Origin: Noviluteimonas lactosilytica
Lineage (GTDB): Bacteria > Pseudomonadota > Gammaproteobacteria > Xanthomonadales > Xanthomonadaceae
Direction of reading: 5' to 3'
Assembly: GCF_020866925.1 (NCBI RefSeq)
Contig: NZ_JAJGAK010000001.1
Span: 1,160,189 to 1,224,188, forward strand
Length of the DNA: 64,000 bases
Part shown: in pieces, positions 28,416-38,386 of the stretch
Layout of the letters: every line of letters starts with the position of its first letter
Position numbering within the stretch: the first letter of the stretch is position 1
Notes under the pieces: model-generated
Told to the model about the DNA's origin: nothing
The model's input: only the letters and a program-made list of their open reading frames with translations
Database searches by the model: none
Position numbers and translations under genes: made by a program

Positions 28416-30038
28416 ATGACCGAACAAGAACGCGACGTGATGGAGTACGACGTCGTCACCGTGGGCGCGGGTCCCGCGGGCCTGGCCTTCGCGATCCGCC
28501 TGAAGCAGTTGAACCCCGACATCTCGGTGTGCGTGATCGAGAAGGCCTCGACCATCGGCGCGCACATCCTGTCGGGCGCGGTGATCGAACCCGGTCCGCT
28601 CGACGCGCTGCTGCCGGGCTGGCGCGACAACCCGCCGCCGATCTGCGTGCCCGTCACGCACGACGAGTTCCATTTCCTGACGAAGACCGGCGCGACGAAG
28701 GTGATCGTGCCGCCGCAGATGCACAACAAGGGCAACTTCATCGTCAGCCTCGGTGCGTTGTGCGCGTGGCTCGCGCCGCAGGCCGAAGCGCTCGGCGTGG
28801 AGATCTACCCCGGCTTCGCCGCGAGCGAAACGCTGCACGACGAAGACGGCCGCGTCGCCGGCGTGCGCATCGGCGACATGGGCATCGCGAAGGACGGCAC
28901 CCACAAGCCCGGTTACACGCAGGGCATCGACATCCGCGCGAAGGTCACCGTGCTCGCCGAAGGCGCGCGCGGCCATCTCACCAAGCGTCTGATCAAGCGC
29001 TTCGATCTCGCGCGCGGCAAGGATCCGCAGGGCTATTCGATCGGCATCAAGGAACTCTGGCAGGTGCCTGAAGAACGCACGTCGCCCGGCAAGGTCGTGC
29101 ATTCGCTCGGCTGGCCGCTGGACACGAACACCTACGGCGGCAGCTTCCTGTATCACCTGGACAAGGGCCGCATCGCGCTCGGCTACATCAGCGGGCTCGA
29201 TTACAAGGATCCGGAATTCAAGCCGTGGGAAGCCTTCCAGCAGTGGAAGAACCACCCGAGCGTGAAGCCGCTGCTCGAAGGCGGCAGCATCGTGTCGGCC
29301 GGCGCGCGCGCGATCGTCACCGGCGGTTTCCAATCGCTGCCGACCGTCGAAATGCCCGGCGCGCTGCTGATCGGCGACACCGCGGGCACGCTCAACGTGC
29401 CGAAGATCAAGGGCACGCACCAGGCGATGAAGTCGGCGATGCACGCGGCCGAGCATCTCGCTGCGTCCGATCTTTCGCCGGAGGGCTTCGACGCGAAGCT
29501 GCGGAACTCGGACGTGATGCACGAGCTGCGCCGCGTCCGCAACATCAAGCCCGGCTTCAAGAAGGGCATGTGGTTCGGCCTGTTCAACGCGGCGTGGGAA
29601 ACGGTGACGCTCGGCCTGTCGCCGTGGACGCTGAAGAACAAGGCGGACTGGAATTCGCTCGACAAGGTCGGCGCGCACGAAGCGCCGAAGTACGACTACG
29701 TGCAGCGCGAACTCGCCCCGCGCGACCGTCTCGCCGGCGTGTACTTCGCCGCGACCGAACACGACGAAGACCAGCCGGTGCACCTCGTCGTGCACGATCC
29801 GAGCGTGTGCGTCACCCGCTGCGCCGCCGAGTACGACAATCCGTGCACGCGCTTCTGCCCGGCCGGCGTGTACGAGATCGTCGACGATCCGGAGGGTCCG
29901 GCGAACACCGGCAAGCGCCTGCAGATCAACGCCGCCAACTGCGTGCACTGCAAGACGTGCGACATCAAGGATCCGTACGAGATCATCACCTGGGTCACGC
30001 CGGAAGGCGGCGCGGGGCCGAACTACCAGAACCTCTGA
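28416..30038 (+). CDS. electron transfer flavoprotein-ubiquinone oxidoreductase
   Basis: ETF-QO, 540 residues, passes electrons from ETF to ubiquinone in the inner membrane during acyl-CoA and amino-acid oxidation. The N-terminal FAD fold is VGAGPAGLAFAIRL, and the C-terminal ferredoxin-like 4Fe-4S region has CTRFCPAGVYEI and NCVHCKTCDIKDP. CGGAGG lies eight bases before the start at 28416; a second ATG at residue 9 is possible. Its partners etfB and etfA are 6.7 kb away, separated by the two metallopeptidases. A strong hairpin terminator follows. Confidence 0.96.
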   Translation: MTEQERDVMEYDVVTVGAGPAGLAFAIRLKQLNPDISVCVIEKASTIGAHILSGAVIEPGPLDALLPGWRDNPPPICVPVTHDEFHFLTKTGATKVIVPPQMHNKGNFIVSLGALCAWLAPQAEALGVEIYPGFAASETLHDEDGRVAGVRIGDMGIAKDGTHKPGYTQGIDIRAKVTVLAEGARGHLTKRLIKRFDLARGKDPQGYSIGIKELWQVPEERTSPGKVVHSLGWPLDTNTYGGSFLYHLDKGRIALGYISGLDYKDPEFKPWEAFQQWKNHPSVKPLLEGGSIVSAGARAIVTGGFQSLPTVEMPGALLIGDTAGTLNVPKIKGTHQAMKSAMHAAEHLAASDLSPEGFDAKLRNSDVMHELRRVRNIKPGFKKGMWFGLFNAAWETVTLGLSPWTLKNKADWNSLDKVGAHEAPKYDYVQRELAPRDRLAGVYFAATEHDEDQPVHLVVHDPSVCVTRCAAEYDNPCTRFCPAGVYEIVDDPEGPANTGKRLQINAANCVHCKTCDIKDPYEIITWVTPEGGAGPNYQNL

Positions 30039-30070
30039 CGCAGCGATCCTCGAACGAAAGATCGGTAACG

Positions 30071-30110
30071 AAAAAGGCCGGGCGTCGAAACGCCCGGCCT
30101 TTTCGTTTTT
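30071..30110. terminator. bidirectional intrinsic terminator
   Basis: GGCCGGGCG (30076-30084) pairs perfectly with CGCCCGGCC (30091-30099) around six bases, flanked by five A's before and TTTTCGTTTTT after. It lies between the 3' ends of ETF-QO and the convergent metallopeptidase, so it serves both. Confidence 0.9.
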
Positions 30111-30128
30111 CTGCAGCGATCCCGTGGA

Positions 30129-32516
30129 TCAGCCGGACGGCGTCCAGATCAGCGCGACCGAGCTGATGTGCTGCTGGCTCTGCCCGCTGGGGACGAGCCA
30201 GATCGCATTCGCACCGTTGCTCGAGTTGCGCCACAGGATGTCGTCGCGACCATCGCCGTTGAAGTCGCCGAGGCCGATCACGTTCCACACGAGGGGCAGC
30301 GAAGGAACCGCGCGCTGCGTCGTCGCGTTGCCGTTCAACCACAGCGTGTTGCCGCTGGTGTTGAGGTTGCGCCACAGGATGTCGGCGCGGTTGTCGTTGT
30401 CGAAGTCGCCGATCGCCGCGACCGACCAGCCGGACGTCGTCAACGAGGTGACGTACATCTGCGTGTTGGCGTTGGCCGACAGCCACACCGTGTTGGCGCC
30501 GTTGATCGTGTGGCGCCACATGATGTCGTCGCGACCGTCGGCATTGAAGTCGCCGACGCCGACCGGCTGCCATTCCAGCTGCGCCGAATTCAGCCACTGG
30601 CCCATCGCCGAACTGCCCCGGCGCCAGAGGACGTTGCCGCCCGTCTGCGTGTTGCGCCAGAAGATGTCGTCGCGACCGTCGCCGTCGAAATCGCCGATGC
30701 CGGCCACCTGGAACGGCGGCGCCAGCGTGGCGATCGACATCGGCAGCGAGCCGTTGCCCTGGCGCCAGATGGTCTGCTGCCCGGTGATCGTGTTGCGCCA
30801 CAGGATGTCGGAGCGACGATCGCCGTCGAAGTCGCCGACGCCCTGGATGTCCCACGCCTTGTTGGGAACCGTGGGCATGCCCATCGGCGTGCCGCCGTTG
30901 CCCGACAGCCAGGCCGTATTGGCGCCGGTGCCGTGGTTGCGCCACACGATGTCGCCGCGACCGTCGCCGTTGAAGTCGCCACGAATCCAGTTGCCGCCGA
31001 TCGGTGCGCGACGCGCGCGGAAGTTCGCGACGGCCGGCATCATCTCGTTGAGCGAGCGCACGTTGTCCGCCGTCGTCGGTTCGCCGCAGGCATTGCCGCC
31101 GCACACGGTGATGCTGGGGTTGGCGAAGACCAGGTAGCCCGGTTGCGCCGCCGAACTGCGCTGCGCCATGACGGTGTAGAAGTCGCCCTGCGGACCGGAT
31201 GCCCGGTAACCGAACGAATAGGGCGAGCGACCGTACTCGTCCGGATCCAGCACGTTGCCGTCTGAATTCGAGTCGTCGGTGCCGGCGGCGGTCGGGATGT
31301 CGTGCTGCTGGCCCATGAGGTGGCCGAGTTCGTGCGCGAGGTAGTCGTCGCGGCAGATCACGGCGTTGTCCGGGGTGCCGTTGCTGTCGCTCACGACCGA
31401 GAACGCGAACGGCGCATCGGACGCATCGATCGCGGTCTGCATGCCGCCGATCAGCCACGCGGTGCCGCAGCTCGTGTTCTCGGGGTTGTTGAACACGCGC
31501 ACGAGCGACACGAGGTCCGCGCCGTATTGCTCGCGCAGGGTGGCCAGCGGTGCGAGCGCCGCCGGACGCGCCGCCGTCGAACACGTCACGCCGCGGTTGG
31601 GGAGGCGAAGCTGGCCCGGCGTGGCGCCGACGCAGGTCACGCCGGTGAGTTCGAACAGCGCGGTTTCGTTCGACGTGTTGTCGGGATAGGTCACCTGCTG
31701 CGTCTTCACCAGTCGAATCGCGCCCTGCGCATTGCTGGAGGCGAGCGCGGTGTTCGCGATGTCGACGAGGTGGTTCAGGCGCGTGACCGCCTGCGAATCG
31801 CCACCCATGAACGCGACGTAGCCATTGGTGTAGCCGATGAGGAGATCGACGGTCGTGGCACCGATCGCGGCCTGCGCACTGCTCGTGCGCGGCACGGTGA
31901 GCGACTTGCGCTTCACCGCTTCGACGGCTTCCTGCACGGGCGCTTCGACGGCCGCGTACGCATCCTGCACGTTCGGTTCCGGCGCGAGCTTAGACGCATC
32001 GACGTCGGCCATGTAGGTGCGGCCGGCGAGGGTCGTGAGATTGAAGCCCTGCCCGCCCGGAGTGCGGATCGACGCGAACACGGCCTTCGGGCCGAACGTC
32101 ACGACCGCCTTCGCATCGGGCTGGCCGTCGACATTGCCGACCCAGGTCCAGTTGCCGTCGTCGTGTTCGACGTGCGATTCGTATTTCAGGCGCACCGGCA
32201 CGCCGGACGGCGTGGGCATCGTCATCTCGCCTTCGGCGATCGCGGCGCGCGCATGCGCTTCGCTCACGCGCACCGGAAGGAACGTGGTCGCACCGCGATG
32301 CACGACCTGGGCGGAGTCGTCGAGCGCGGCGAACGCGTTACCGGGAAGTGAAGCGGCCGCGACGGACGAGACGCCTTTCGCGACGAGTGGTTGTGAACCC
32401 GATGGGGTGCGCGCCGTGTCGGACACTCCCCCGAGGCGATTCGATTGGCCGGTTTCCTGCGTGCAACCCGCGAGGAGACCGCCGGCGATCGCCAATGCCA
32501 GCAAACTGATGCGCAT
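30129..32516 (-). CDS. reprolysin-like lipoprotein metallopeptidase A with FG-GAP repeats
   Basis: A 795-residue exported protein. The lipoprotein signal ends at LLAGC (Cys18). An N-terminal region (about 40-230) carries a conserved block HVEHDDGNWTWVGNV, followed by a zinc peptidase domain with HELGHLMGQQHD (His395, Glu396, His399, His405), the metzincin HExxHxxxxxHD form. Residues about 505-795 hold six FG-GAP/VCBS-type repeats with GDFNGDGRDDILWRN-like calcium loops. Start at 32516. It probably degrades proteins outside the cell or at the outer membrane, in line with predatory or lytic Lysobacter lifestyles (inference). A close paralogue lies just upstream. Confidence 0.88.
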   Translation of the reverse strand: MRISLLALAIAGGLLAGCTQETGQSNRLGGVSDTARTPSGSQPLVAKGVSSVAAASLPGNAFAALDDSAQVVHRGATTFLPVRVSEAHARAAIAEGEMTMPTPSGVPVRLKYESHVEHDDGNWTWVGNVDGQPDAKAVVTFGPKAVFASIRTPGGQGFNLTTLAGRTYMADVDASKLAPEPNVQDAYAAVEAPVQEAVEAVKRKSLTVPRTSSAQAAIGATTVDLLIGYTNGYVAFMGGDSQAVTRLNHLVDIANTALASSNAQGAIRLVKTQQVTYPDNTSNETALFELTGVTCVGATPGQLRLPNRGVTCSTAARPAALAPLATLREQYGADLVSLVRVFNNPENTSCGTAWLIGGMQTAIDASDAPFAFSVVSDSNGTPDNAVICRDDYLAHELGHLMGQQHDIPTAAGTDDSNSDGNVLDPDEYGRSPYSFGYRASGPQGDFYTVMAQRSSAAQPGYLVFANPSITVCGGNACGEPTTADNVRSLNEMMPAVANFRARRAPIGGNWIRGDFNGDGRGDIVWRNHGTGANTAWLSGNGGTPMGMPTVPNKAWDIQGVGDFDGDRRSDILWRNTITGQQTIWRQGNGSLPMSIATLAPPFQVAGIGDFDGDGRDDIFWRNTQTGGNVLWRRGSSAMGQWLNSAQLEWQPVGVGDFNADGRDDIMWRHTINGANTVWLSANANTQMYVTSLTTSGWSVAAIGDFDNDNRADILWRNLNTSGNTLWLNGNATTQRAVPSLPLVWNVIGLGDFNGDGRDDILWRNSSNGANAIWLVPSGQSQQHISSVALIWTPSG

Positions 32517-32650
32517 GTCAGTGACCCTTCCCTGTCCTGTCAGAAAGAGCCAGCTGTATGAACCTCCGGGAATCGAGGCCGCGTGAACATCCCGCGGCCC
32601 CGTGGTCCGGTTTGCCTCACGCAATGCTTACGCGAGGCGCTTCCAATGCA

Positions 32651-35083
32651 TCACGGCACGACGAACCAGCCGCTCGCGTAGGTGCCGGCGCCGGCCGGAT
32701 AGCTGCCCGGCGTCGTGGTCGTGGCGCCGAAACCGGTGCCGTTGCCGAGCCACATGCGCACGTCGCGGTTGGCGCTCGTCCAGGCGACATCGAGCTTGCC
32801 GTCGCCGTTGTAGTCGCCGAGGGCCGCGACGTTGTAGCTCGCTCCCATCGTGGCGAAGCCGATGCGCGTGCGCGCATAACCGTTCATCACCCAGTAGCTG
32901 AAGTTGTTCGAAGCGATCTTGTTCGAACGGCTGATGATGTCGTCCTTGCCGTCGCCGTCGACGTCGCCGGCGCCCGCGTACTGCCAGCCATCGGCGAAGC
33001 TGCCGGCGAACGCGGGGTACGTGCCCGGCGTCGCGGACGTCGCGCCGAAGCTCGTGCCGTTGCCGAACCAGAGGCGCACGTCGCGGCCCGCGACGAACAC
33101 CAGGTCGAGCTTGCCGTCGCCGTTGAAGTCGCCGAGGCCCGACAGGACCTGGCTCAGGCCCATCGTCGCGGTGCCGGTGCGCACGCGCGTGGCGCCGTTC
33201 TGGATCCAGTACATGACGTTGTTCGACGCGAGCGTCGGGTTGCGGAACACGATGTCGGACTTGCCGTCGCCATCGATGTCGCCCGCGCCCACGATCTTCC
33301 AGCCGGCGGCGTAGTTGGCCACGCCCGTGGGGAAGGTGCCGGGCGTCGTCGGCGTTCCGCCCCAGCCGGAGCCGTTGCCGAACCAGATGCGAACGTCGCG
33401 GTTCACGCTCGTCCAGACGATGTCGAGCTTGCCGTCGCCGTTGAAGTCGCCGGTCGCCGCGATCGAGTAGCTCGTTCCGAGCGTCGTGGCGCTCGAGCCG
33501 GTCGTCGTCGGGCCGTTCTTCAGCCAGTACCAGACGTTGGTGGTGGAAATGCTGCCGTTGCGCAGCAGGATGTCGGACTTGCCGTCGCCGTTGACGTCGT
33601 TGCGCGTCAGCGCGCGCGGTTGGATCGAACCGTAGAACGAGGCGATCATGGGGATCGTCTGTCCGAGGCTCTTCGCGTTGTCGTCGTTGGGCGTGCCGCA
33701 CACCTGCCCTTCGCAGATGCTGATGCGCGGATTGGAATACACGCGCACGGCTTCCTGCCCGTCGCCATAGGCCATGATCGTGTAGAACTGCGCCGTCTTG
33801 TAACCGAACGAATACGCGAATCGGCCGTATTCGTCGGCCGACAGCGTACCGTCGCCCGCCGCGGTCTGACGGTCGTGCGCCGAGCCCATGTTGTGCGCGA
33901 CTTCGTGGGCGAAGGTTTCGTCGCGGCAGTAGTAACCGCCGTCGCTGCCACCCACCAGGCCTGCGGAATCGCTCACGACGGACACGGCGGCATACCGGTC
34001 GGCCATGCCGATCGCGACCTGGCCACCACCGAGCAGCCATGCGATGCCGCAGCCTTCGTTCTCGGGCTCGTTGAACTGGCGCACGAGCACCATCAGGTCG
34101 CCGCGGTAGGTCACGCGCGCGTTGGCCAGCGGCTGCAACGTGGCGGGAACCGGTGCATCGTGGCAATCGAGGTTGCCGTTGGTCGTTTCGGTGCACGCCA
34201 CGCCGGTGAGTTCGCGCAGCGCGGTCTCGTTGTCGGTCGCATCCGGATAGTTGACCGCGACCGAACGCACCATGCGCACGCGGCCCACGACCTGGCTGTT
34301 GGTGAAGGCCTGGTTGGTGACGTCGACGAGATAGGTCAGTCGCGTGTTCGCCTGCGACGTGCCGCCAAGGTCGAGCGCGAACTTGTTGGTGTAACCGATC
34401 ACGACGTCGACGGTCGCCGCTTCCGGCACGGCGCCCTGTGCGGTGAGCTGCTGCGGCTGCGCGGCGGCGAGCGACATCACCTTGTCGCGCGCGCCGGCGA
34501 GCGCGGGCGGCACGACGGCATCGCGTCCCTTCCACTTGCGGGCGGACGCGTGGAGCAGCGGATTGGTTTCCATCACGAACGTGCGCCCCTTCACCGAGGT
34601 GATGGCCAGGGGCGGCTTGTTGCCGTTGGGCACCGAGCCGAACACGGCGTCGGGGCCGAAGGTGATGATGGCTTCGGTGCCCGGGCGCGCGCCCTCGGGG
34701 CGGCCGATCCAGGTCCAGTTGCCGTCCTCGTGCTCGACGTGGCGGTCGTAGCGCAGGCGGATCGGCGTGCCGTCGGGCGACTGCAGCGCCAGGGTGCCGG
34801 AGACGATCGCGCCCATCGCATGCGCTTCGCTCAGCGCCACCTCGTGCCAGGTGTAAGCGCTGCGCTTGATCGGCGTGGCGCCGGTATAGGCGAGCAAGTG
34901 ACCGCTGTCGGCGAGGCCGGCGATCGGGCGCGGCACGCCGCGTTGCAATGCAGAGGTCGTCGCGTGCGTGGCGTTCGTCGAGGCGTTGCCTTGACCGGCG
35001 AGTCCATTGCCGGTGGAGGGCGCGTCGGGTGCAGCGCAAGCCGCCAGGGCCAAGGCGCTGGCGATGAGCAGAGGAAGGCGCAT
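32651..35083 (-). CDS. reprolysin-like lipoprotein metallopeptidase B with FG-GAP repeats
   Basis: An 810-residue paralogue of the downstream gene. Signal ending at ALAAC (Cys16), the same N-terminal block (HVEHEDGNWTWIGRP), zinc motif HEVAHNMGSAHD (His393, Glu394, His397, His403), and six FG-GAP repeats from about 490 to 810 (GDFNGDGKLDIVWTS, GDIDGDGKSDIVFRN and so on). Its repeats use GK where those of paralogue A use GR, so the propellers have diverged more than the peptidase domains. Start at 35083 chosen for the signal; the frame is open further upstream. It probably acts outside the cell. Confidence 0.88.
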   Translation of the reverse strand: MRLPLLIASALALAACAAPDAPSTGNGLAGQGNASTNATHATTSALQRGVPRPIAGLADSGHLLAYTGATPIKRSAYTWHEVALSEAHAMGAIVSGTLALQSPDGTPIRLRYDRHVEHEDGNWTWIGRPEGARPGTEAIITFGPDAVFGSVPNGNKPPLAITSVKGRTFVMETNPLLHASARKWKGRDAVVPPALAGARDKVMSLAAAQPQQLTAQGAVPEAATVDVVIGYTNKFALDLGGTSQANTRLTYLVDVTNQAFTNSQVVGRVRMVRSVAVNYPDATDNETALRELTGVACTETTNGNLDCHDAPVPATLQPLANARVTYRGDLMVLVRQFNEPENEGCGIAWLLGGGQVAIGMADRYAAVSVVSDSAGLVGGSDGGYYCRDETFAHEVAHNMGSAHDRQTAAGDGTLSADEYGRFAYSFGYKTAQFYTIMAYGDGQEAVRVYSNPRISICEGQVCGTPNDDNAKSLGQTIPMIASFYGSIQPRALTRNDVNGDGKSDILLRNGSISTTNVWYWLKNGPTTTGSSATTLGTSYSIAATGDFNGDGKLDIVWTSVNRDVRIWFGNGSGWGGTPTTPGTFPTGVANYAAGWKIVGAGDIDGDGKSDIVFRNPTLASNNVMYWIQNGATRVRTGTATMGLSQVLSGLGDFNGDGKLDLVFVAGRDVRLWFGNGTSFGATSATPGTYPAFAGSFADGWQYAGAGDVDGDGKDDIISRSNKIASNNFSYWVMNGYARTRIGFATMGASYNVAALGDYNGDGKLDVAWTSANRDVRMWLGNGTGFGATTTTPGSYPAGAGTYASGWFVVP

Positions 35084-35228
35084 TCGTTGGTTCCCGATGT
35101 AGTTGGATTGACGCTGCGAACCGTGGGAGACGGCCCCCTGAAGCAGCGTGCGCGGGACACTCCGGTCCCACGCAACTACAGCATTATCCCGATGCATGAC
35201 GGGACGCAACCCATCCCGCCTGTCGTGT

Positions 35229-35861
35229 TCAGGAATTGCGAATCGGAACCCCGGTTTTCTCCGCCAGCTCGGCCTGGGTCACGCCCGGGGCGAGTTCGAC
35301 GAGCACGAGACCGTCGGGCGTCACGTCCAGCACCGCGAGTTCGGTGATCACGCGATTCACCACGCCAACACCGGTCAACGGCAGCGTGCATTGCGGCAGC
35401 AGCTTGTGTTCGCCGCCCTTCGCGGTGTGCTCCATGAGCACGACCACGCGCTTGACGCCGGCGACCAGGTCCATCGCGCCGCCCATGCCCTTCACCATCT
35501 TGCCGGGCACCATCCAGTTCGCGAGGTCGCCCTGGTCGGTGACTTGCATCGCGCCGAGGATCGCGAGGTCGATGTGGCCGCCGCGGATCATCGCGAACGA
35601 ATCGTGGCTGCCGAAGTAGCTCGCGCCCGCGCGTGCGGTGACGGTCTGCTTGCCGGCGTTGATCAGGTCGGGGTCGACTTCGGCATCGAGCGGGAACGGG
35701 CCGATGCCGAGCAATCCGTTCTCAGATTGCAGCCACACGTCCATGCCTTCGGGAATGAAGTTGGCCACGAGCGTCGGCAGGCCGATGCCGAGGTTGACGT
35801 ACGCGCCGTCGGTGAGTTCCTGCGCGGCGCGCTGCGCCATCTGGTCGCGGGTCCAGGCCAT
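35229..35861 (-). CDS. scoB: 3-oxoacid CoA-transferase subunit B
   Basis: Beta subunit (210 residues) of succinyl-CoA:acetoacetate CoA-transferase. The catalytic glutamate lies in [12 protein letters not shown], and [10 protein letters not shown] and [21 protein letters not shown] are typical. The start overlaps the last base of the scoA stop (TGATG at 35861). Activates acetoacetate for entry into acetyl-CoA; in some bacteria the enzyme works with PHB or ketone-body metabolism. Confidence 0.94.
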   Translation of the reverse strand: MAWTRDQMAQRAAQELTDGAYVNLGIGLPTLVANFIPEGMDVWLQSENGLLGIGPFPLDAEVDPDLINAGKQTVTARAGASYFGSHDSFAMIRGGHIDLAILGAMQVTDQGDLANWMVPGKMVKGMGGAMDLVAGVKRVVVLMEHTAKGGEHKLLPQCTLPLTGVGVVNRVITELAVLDVTPDGLVLVELAPGVTQAELAEKTGVPIRNS

Positions 35862-36571
35862 CACATGCCTCCCTGGCGGACGGTGCGCTGTTCGATGCGC
35901 TTTTCGGGCGTCGCGTTCACGACGATGCGGTCGACGTAGATACCGGGCAGGTGCACGTGGTCGGGATCGATGTCGCCGATTTCGACGAGCTGTTCGACTT
36001 CCGCGACGCACGTCTTGCCGGCCATCGCGCACGCGGGGTTGAAGTTGCGCGCGGTCTTGCGGAACACGAGGTTGCCGGCCTTGTCGGCCTTCCACGCCTT
36101 CACCAGCGAGACGTCGGCGCGCAGCGCGGTTTCCAGCACGTAGTGGTGGCCGTCGAACTCGCGCGTTTCCTTGCCTTCGGCGACGACGGTGCCGTAACCC
36201 GTGCGGGTGAAGAAGGCGGGGATGCCGGCGCCGCCGGCGCGCAGGCGCTCTGCGAGCGTGCCCTGCGGGTTGAACTCGAGCTCGAGTTCGCCCGAGAGGA
36301 ACTGGCGCTCGAATTCCTTGTTCTCGCCGACGTACGACGAAATCATCTTGTGGATCTGGCGGGTCGTGAGCAGCTGGCCGAGGCCGAAGCCGTCGACGCC
36401 GGCGTTGTTCGAGATGACCGTGAGGCCCTTCACGCCCGTGTCGCGGAGGGCCGCGATGAGGGCTTCGGGGATGCCGCACAGGCCGAACCCACCGACCGCG
36501 AGCGTCTGTCCGTCGGCGACGAGGTCGGCCAGCGCCGTGGCCGCGTCGCGGAATACCTTGTTGCCGGCCAT
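35861..36571 (-). CDS. scoA: 3-oxoacid CoA-transferase subunit A
   Basis: Alpha subunit, 236 residues. [14 protein letters not shown] and [15 protein letters not shown] are subunit A signatures, with YHYVLE-type sequence near residue 143 and [22 protein letters not shown] late. It is translated with scoB through a one-base overlap. Divergent from etfB with 130 bp between, so both metabolically related units may share regulation. Confidence 0.94.
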   Translation of the reverse strand: MAGNKVFRDAATALADLVADGQTLAVGGFGLCGIPEALIAALRDTGVKGLTVISNNAGVDGFGLGQLLTTRQIHKMISSYVGENKEFERQFLSGELELEFNPQGTLAERLRAGGAGIPAFFTRTGYGTVVAEGKETREFDGHHYVLETALRADVSLVKAWKADKAGNLVFRKTARNFNPACAMAGKTCVAEVEQLVEIGDIDPDHVHLPGIYVDRIVVNATPEKRIEQRTVRQGGM

Positions 36572-36658
36572 GGGGCCTCCGATGCAAAGAGCGTGAAGTC
36601 TAGCGCCTGCGGCGCCGCGGCCCCATCCGACTTTCGTCCCCCGTGGCCGCCGACCGGC

Positions 36659-36664
36659 TAAAAT
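36659..36664 (+). promoter_or_regulatory. candidate -10 element for etfB-etfA
   Basis: TAAAAT (five of six consensus) lies 37 bases before the etfB start, in the only intergenic stretch upstream. No good -35 is present at 16-18 bases. The implied leader is about 30 bases. Confidence 0.3.
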
Positions 36665-36701
36665 CGCGGTCCGCTTCGTTCAACGGATTCGAGCCAGCCC
36701 C

Positions 36702-37448
36702 ATGAAGATCCTCGTCGGCTACAAGCGCGTGGTGGACTTCAACGTCCGCATCCAGGTCAAACCCGACGGTTCGGGCGTGGTCACCGACGGCGTCAAGCTG
36801 TCGGCGAATCCGTTCGACGAGATCGCGCTCGAAGAAGCCCTGCGCCTGCGCGACAAGGGCGTGGCGACTGAAGTCGTCGTCGCGACGATCGCACCGGCCG
36901 ACGCGCAGGCCCACCTGCGCAACGGTCTTGCGATGGGCGCCAACCGCGCGATCCACGTCGTCGCCGACGGCCCGGTTTCCTCGCTCACGGCCGCCAAGGC
37001 GCTGCTGAAGCTCGTCGAGAAGGAACAGCCCGACCTCGTGATCCTCGGCAAGCAGGCGATCGACGACGACGCGAACCAGACCGGCCAGATGCTCGCGACG
37101 CTGTGGGGCCGCCCGCAGGCGACGTTCGCATCGAAGCTCGACGTCGACGGCGGCAAGGCGACCGTCGTGCGCGAAGTCGACGCGGGCCTGGAAACGCTCG
37201 AAGTCGACCTGCCGGCGGTGGTCACCACCGACCTGCGCCTCAACGAGCCGCGCTTCATCAAGCTGCCCGACATCATGAAGGCGAAGAGCAAGCCGATGGA
37301 GTCCATCGCCTTCGCCGATCTCGGCGTCGAAGCCGGCGAAGATCTCAAGACCACGCATTACGCGCCGCCTGCCAAGCGCAGCAAGGGCGTGATGGTGAAG
37401 GACGCGGCCGAACTGGTCGCCGCACTCAAGTCGAAGGGGCTGCTGTAA
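36702..37448 (+). CDS. etfB: electron transfer flavoprotein beta subunit
   Basis: ETF beta, 248 residues, AMP-binding partner of ETF alpha. MKILVGYKRVVDFNVRIQVKPDGSGV is the usual N-terminus and LVILGKQAIDDDANQTGQMLA the family signature. Its stop overlaps the etfA start (TAATG). Together with ETF-QO it feeds electrons from acyl-CoA dehydrogenases to ubiquinone. It is a conserved flank of the Xanthomonas LPS locus. Confidence 0.97.
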   Translation: MKILVGYKRVVDFNVRIQVKPDGSGVVTDGVKLSANPFDEIALEEALRLRDKGVATEVVVATIAPADAQAHLRNGLAMGANRAIHVVADGPVSSLTAAKALLKLVEKEQPDLVILGKQAIDDDANQTGQMLATLWGRPQATFASKLDVDGGKATVVREVDAGLETLEVDLPAVVTTDLRLNEPRFIKLPDIMKAKSKPMESIAFADLGVEAGEDLKTTHYAPPAKRSKGVMVKDAAELVAALKSKGLL

Positions 37449-38386
37449 TGGCTAAGGTTCTCATCGTTGCCGAACATCTCGACGGCAAGCTCAATGCGTC
37501 GACCGCGAAGGTCGTGTCCGCTGCGAAGGCGCTGAATCCCGAATCGATCGACGTCGTCGTGCTCGCCGCCGATCCGGCGAACATCGCCGCGGAAGCCGCG
37601 AAGCTCGCGGGCGTGACGCGCGTGCTCGCGGTGGCCAACGCGGCGAACGCGAATCCGGTCGCGCAGGTGCTCGCGCCGCAGGTGGCGAAGCTCGCCGACG
37701 GTTACACGCACGTGTTCGGCCCCAGCACCACGTTCGGCAAGGACCTGATGCCGTGCGTCGCGGCGCTGCTGCACGTCGCGCAGGTGTCCGACGTGATGGC
37801 GGTGGAAGGCACGCATACATTCAAGCGCCCGATCTACGCGGGCAACGCGATCGTCACCGTCGAAGCGCCGCAGGGCCGCACGGTGGTCGCGACGGTGCGC
37901 ACCGCATCGTGGCCGGAAGTCGCGCGCGACGGCAACGCCGCCGTCGAAACCGCGAACGTCGACGCGACGCTGCCGACGCACACGCGTTACGTCGGCCTGG
38001 CCGCCGGCAAGTCCGATCGCCCCGACCTGCAGAGCGCGCGTCGCGTCGTCTCCGGCGGTCGCGGTGTCGGCTCGGCGGAAAACTTCAGGATCGTCTACGA
38101 CCTTGCCGACAAGCTCGGCGCCGCGGTCGGCGCATCGCGCGCCGCCGTCGACGCCGGTTACGTGCCGAACGAACTGCAGGTCGGCCAGACCGGCAAGATC
38201 ATCGCGCCGGAGCTGTACGTCGCGGTCGGCATCAGCGGCGCGATCCAGCACCTGACCGGCATCAAGGACGCGGGCACGATCGTGGCGATCAACAAGGATC
38301 CGGAAGCGCCGATCTTCGAGATCGCCGACATCGGCCTGGTCGGCGACCTGTTCAAGCTGCTGCCGGAACTGGAGCAGGCGCTCTGA
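37448..38386 (+). CDS. etfA: electron transfer flavoprotein alpha subunit
   Basis: ETF alpha, 312 residues, holds FAD. The FAD-binding C-terminal signature is complete: [50 protein letters not shown] and [20 protein letters not shown]. Its last base overlaps the wecB start, an unusual coupling of an energy gene with an LPS gene. In Xanthomonas etfA marks one end of the variable LPS locus. Confidence 0.97.
   Translation: MAKVLIVAEHLDGKLNASTAKVVSAAKALNPESIDVVVLAADPANIAAEAAKLAGVTRVLAVANAANANPVAQVLAPQVAKLADGYTHVFGPSTTFGKDLMPCVAALLHVAQVSDVMAVEGTHTFKRPIYAGNAIVTVEAPQGRTVVATVRTASWPEVARDGNAAVETANVDATLPTHTRYVGLAAGKSDRPDLQSARRVVSGGRGVGSAENFRIVYDLADKLGAAVGASRAAVDAGYVPNELQVGQTGKIIAPELYVAVGISGAIQHLTGIKDAGTIVAINKDPEAPIFEIADIGLVGDLFKLLPELEQAL

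Noticed and set aside
30129-35083. Repeated DNA in the FG-GAP regions as a CRISPR or tandem repeat array
   Set aside because: Units are in frame, diverged and explained by GDxNGDGxxDI protein repeats; no spacers.
35150-35173. GGGAC-N6-GTCCC hairpin between scoB and metallopeptidase B as terminator
   Set aside because: Eight paired bases with one mismatch but no U-tract; not strong enough to call.
32558-35347. Plus-strand frame of 929 codons opposite metallopeptidase B
   Set aside because: Shadow frame; the minus strand encodes an intact signal, zinc motif and FG-GAP repeats.
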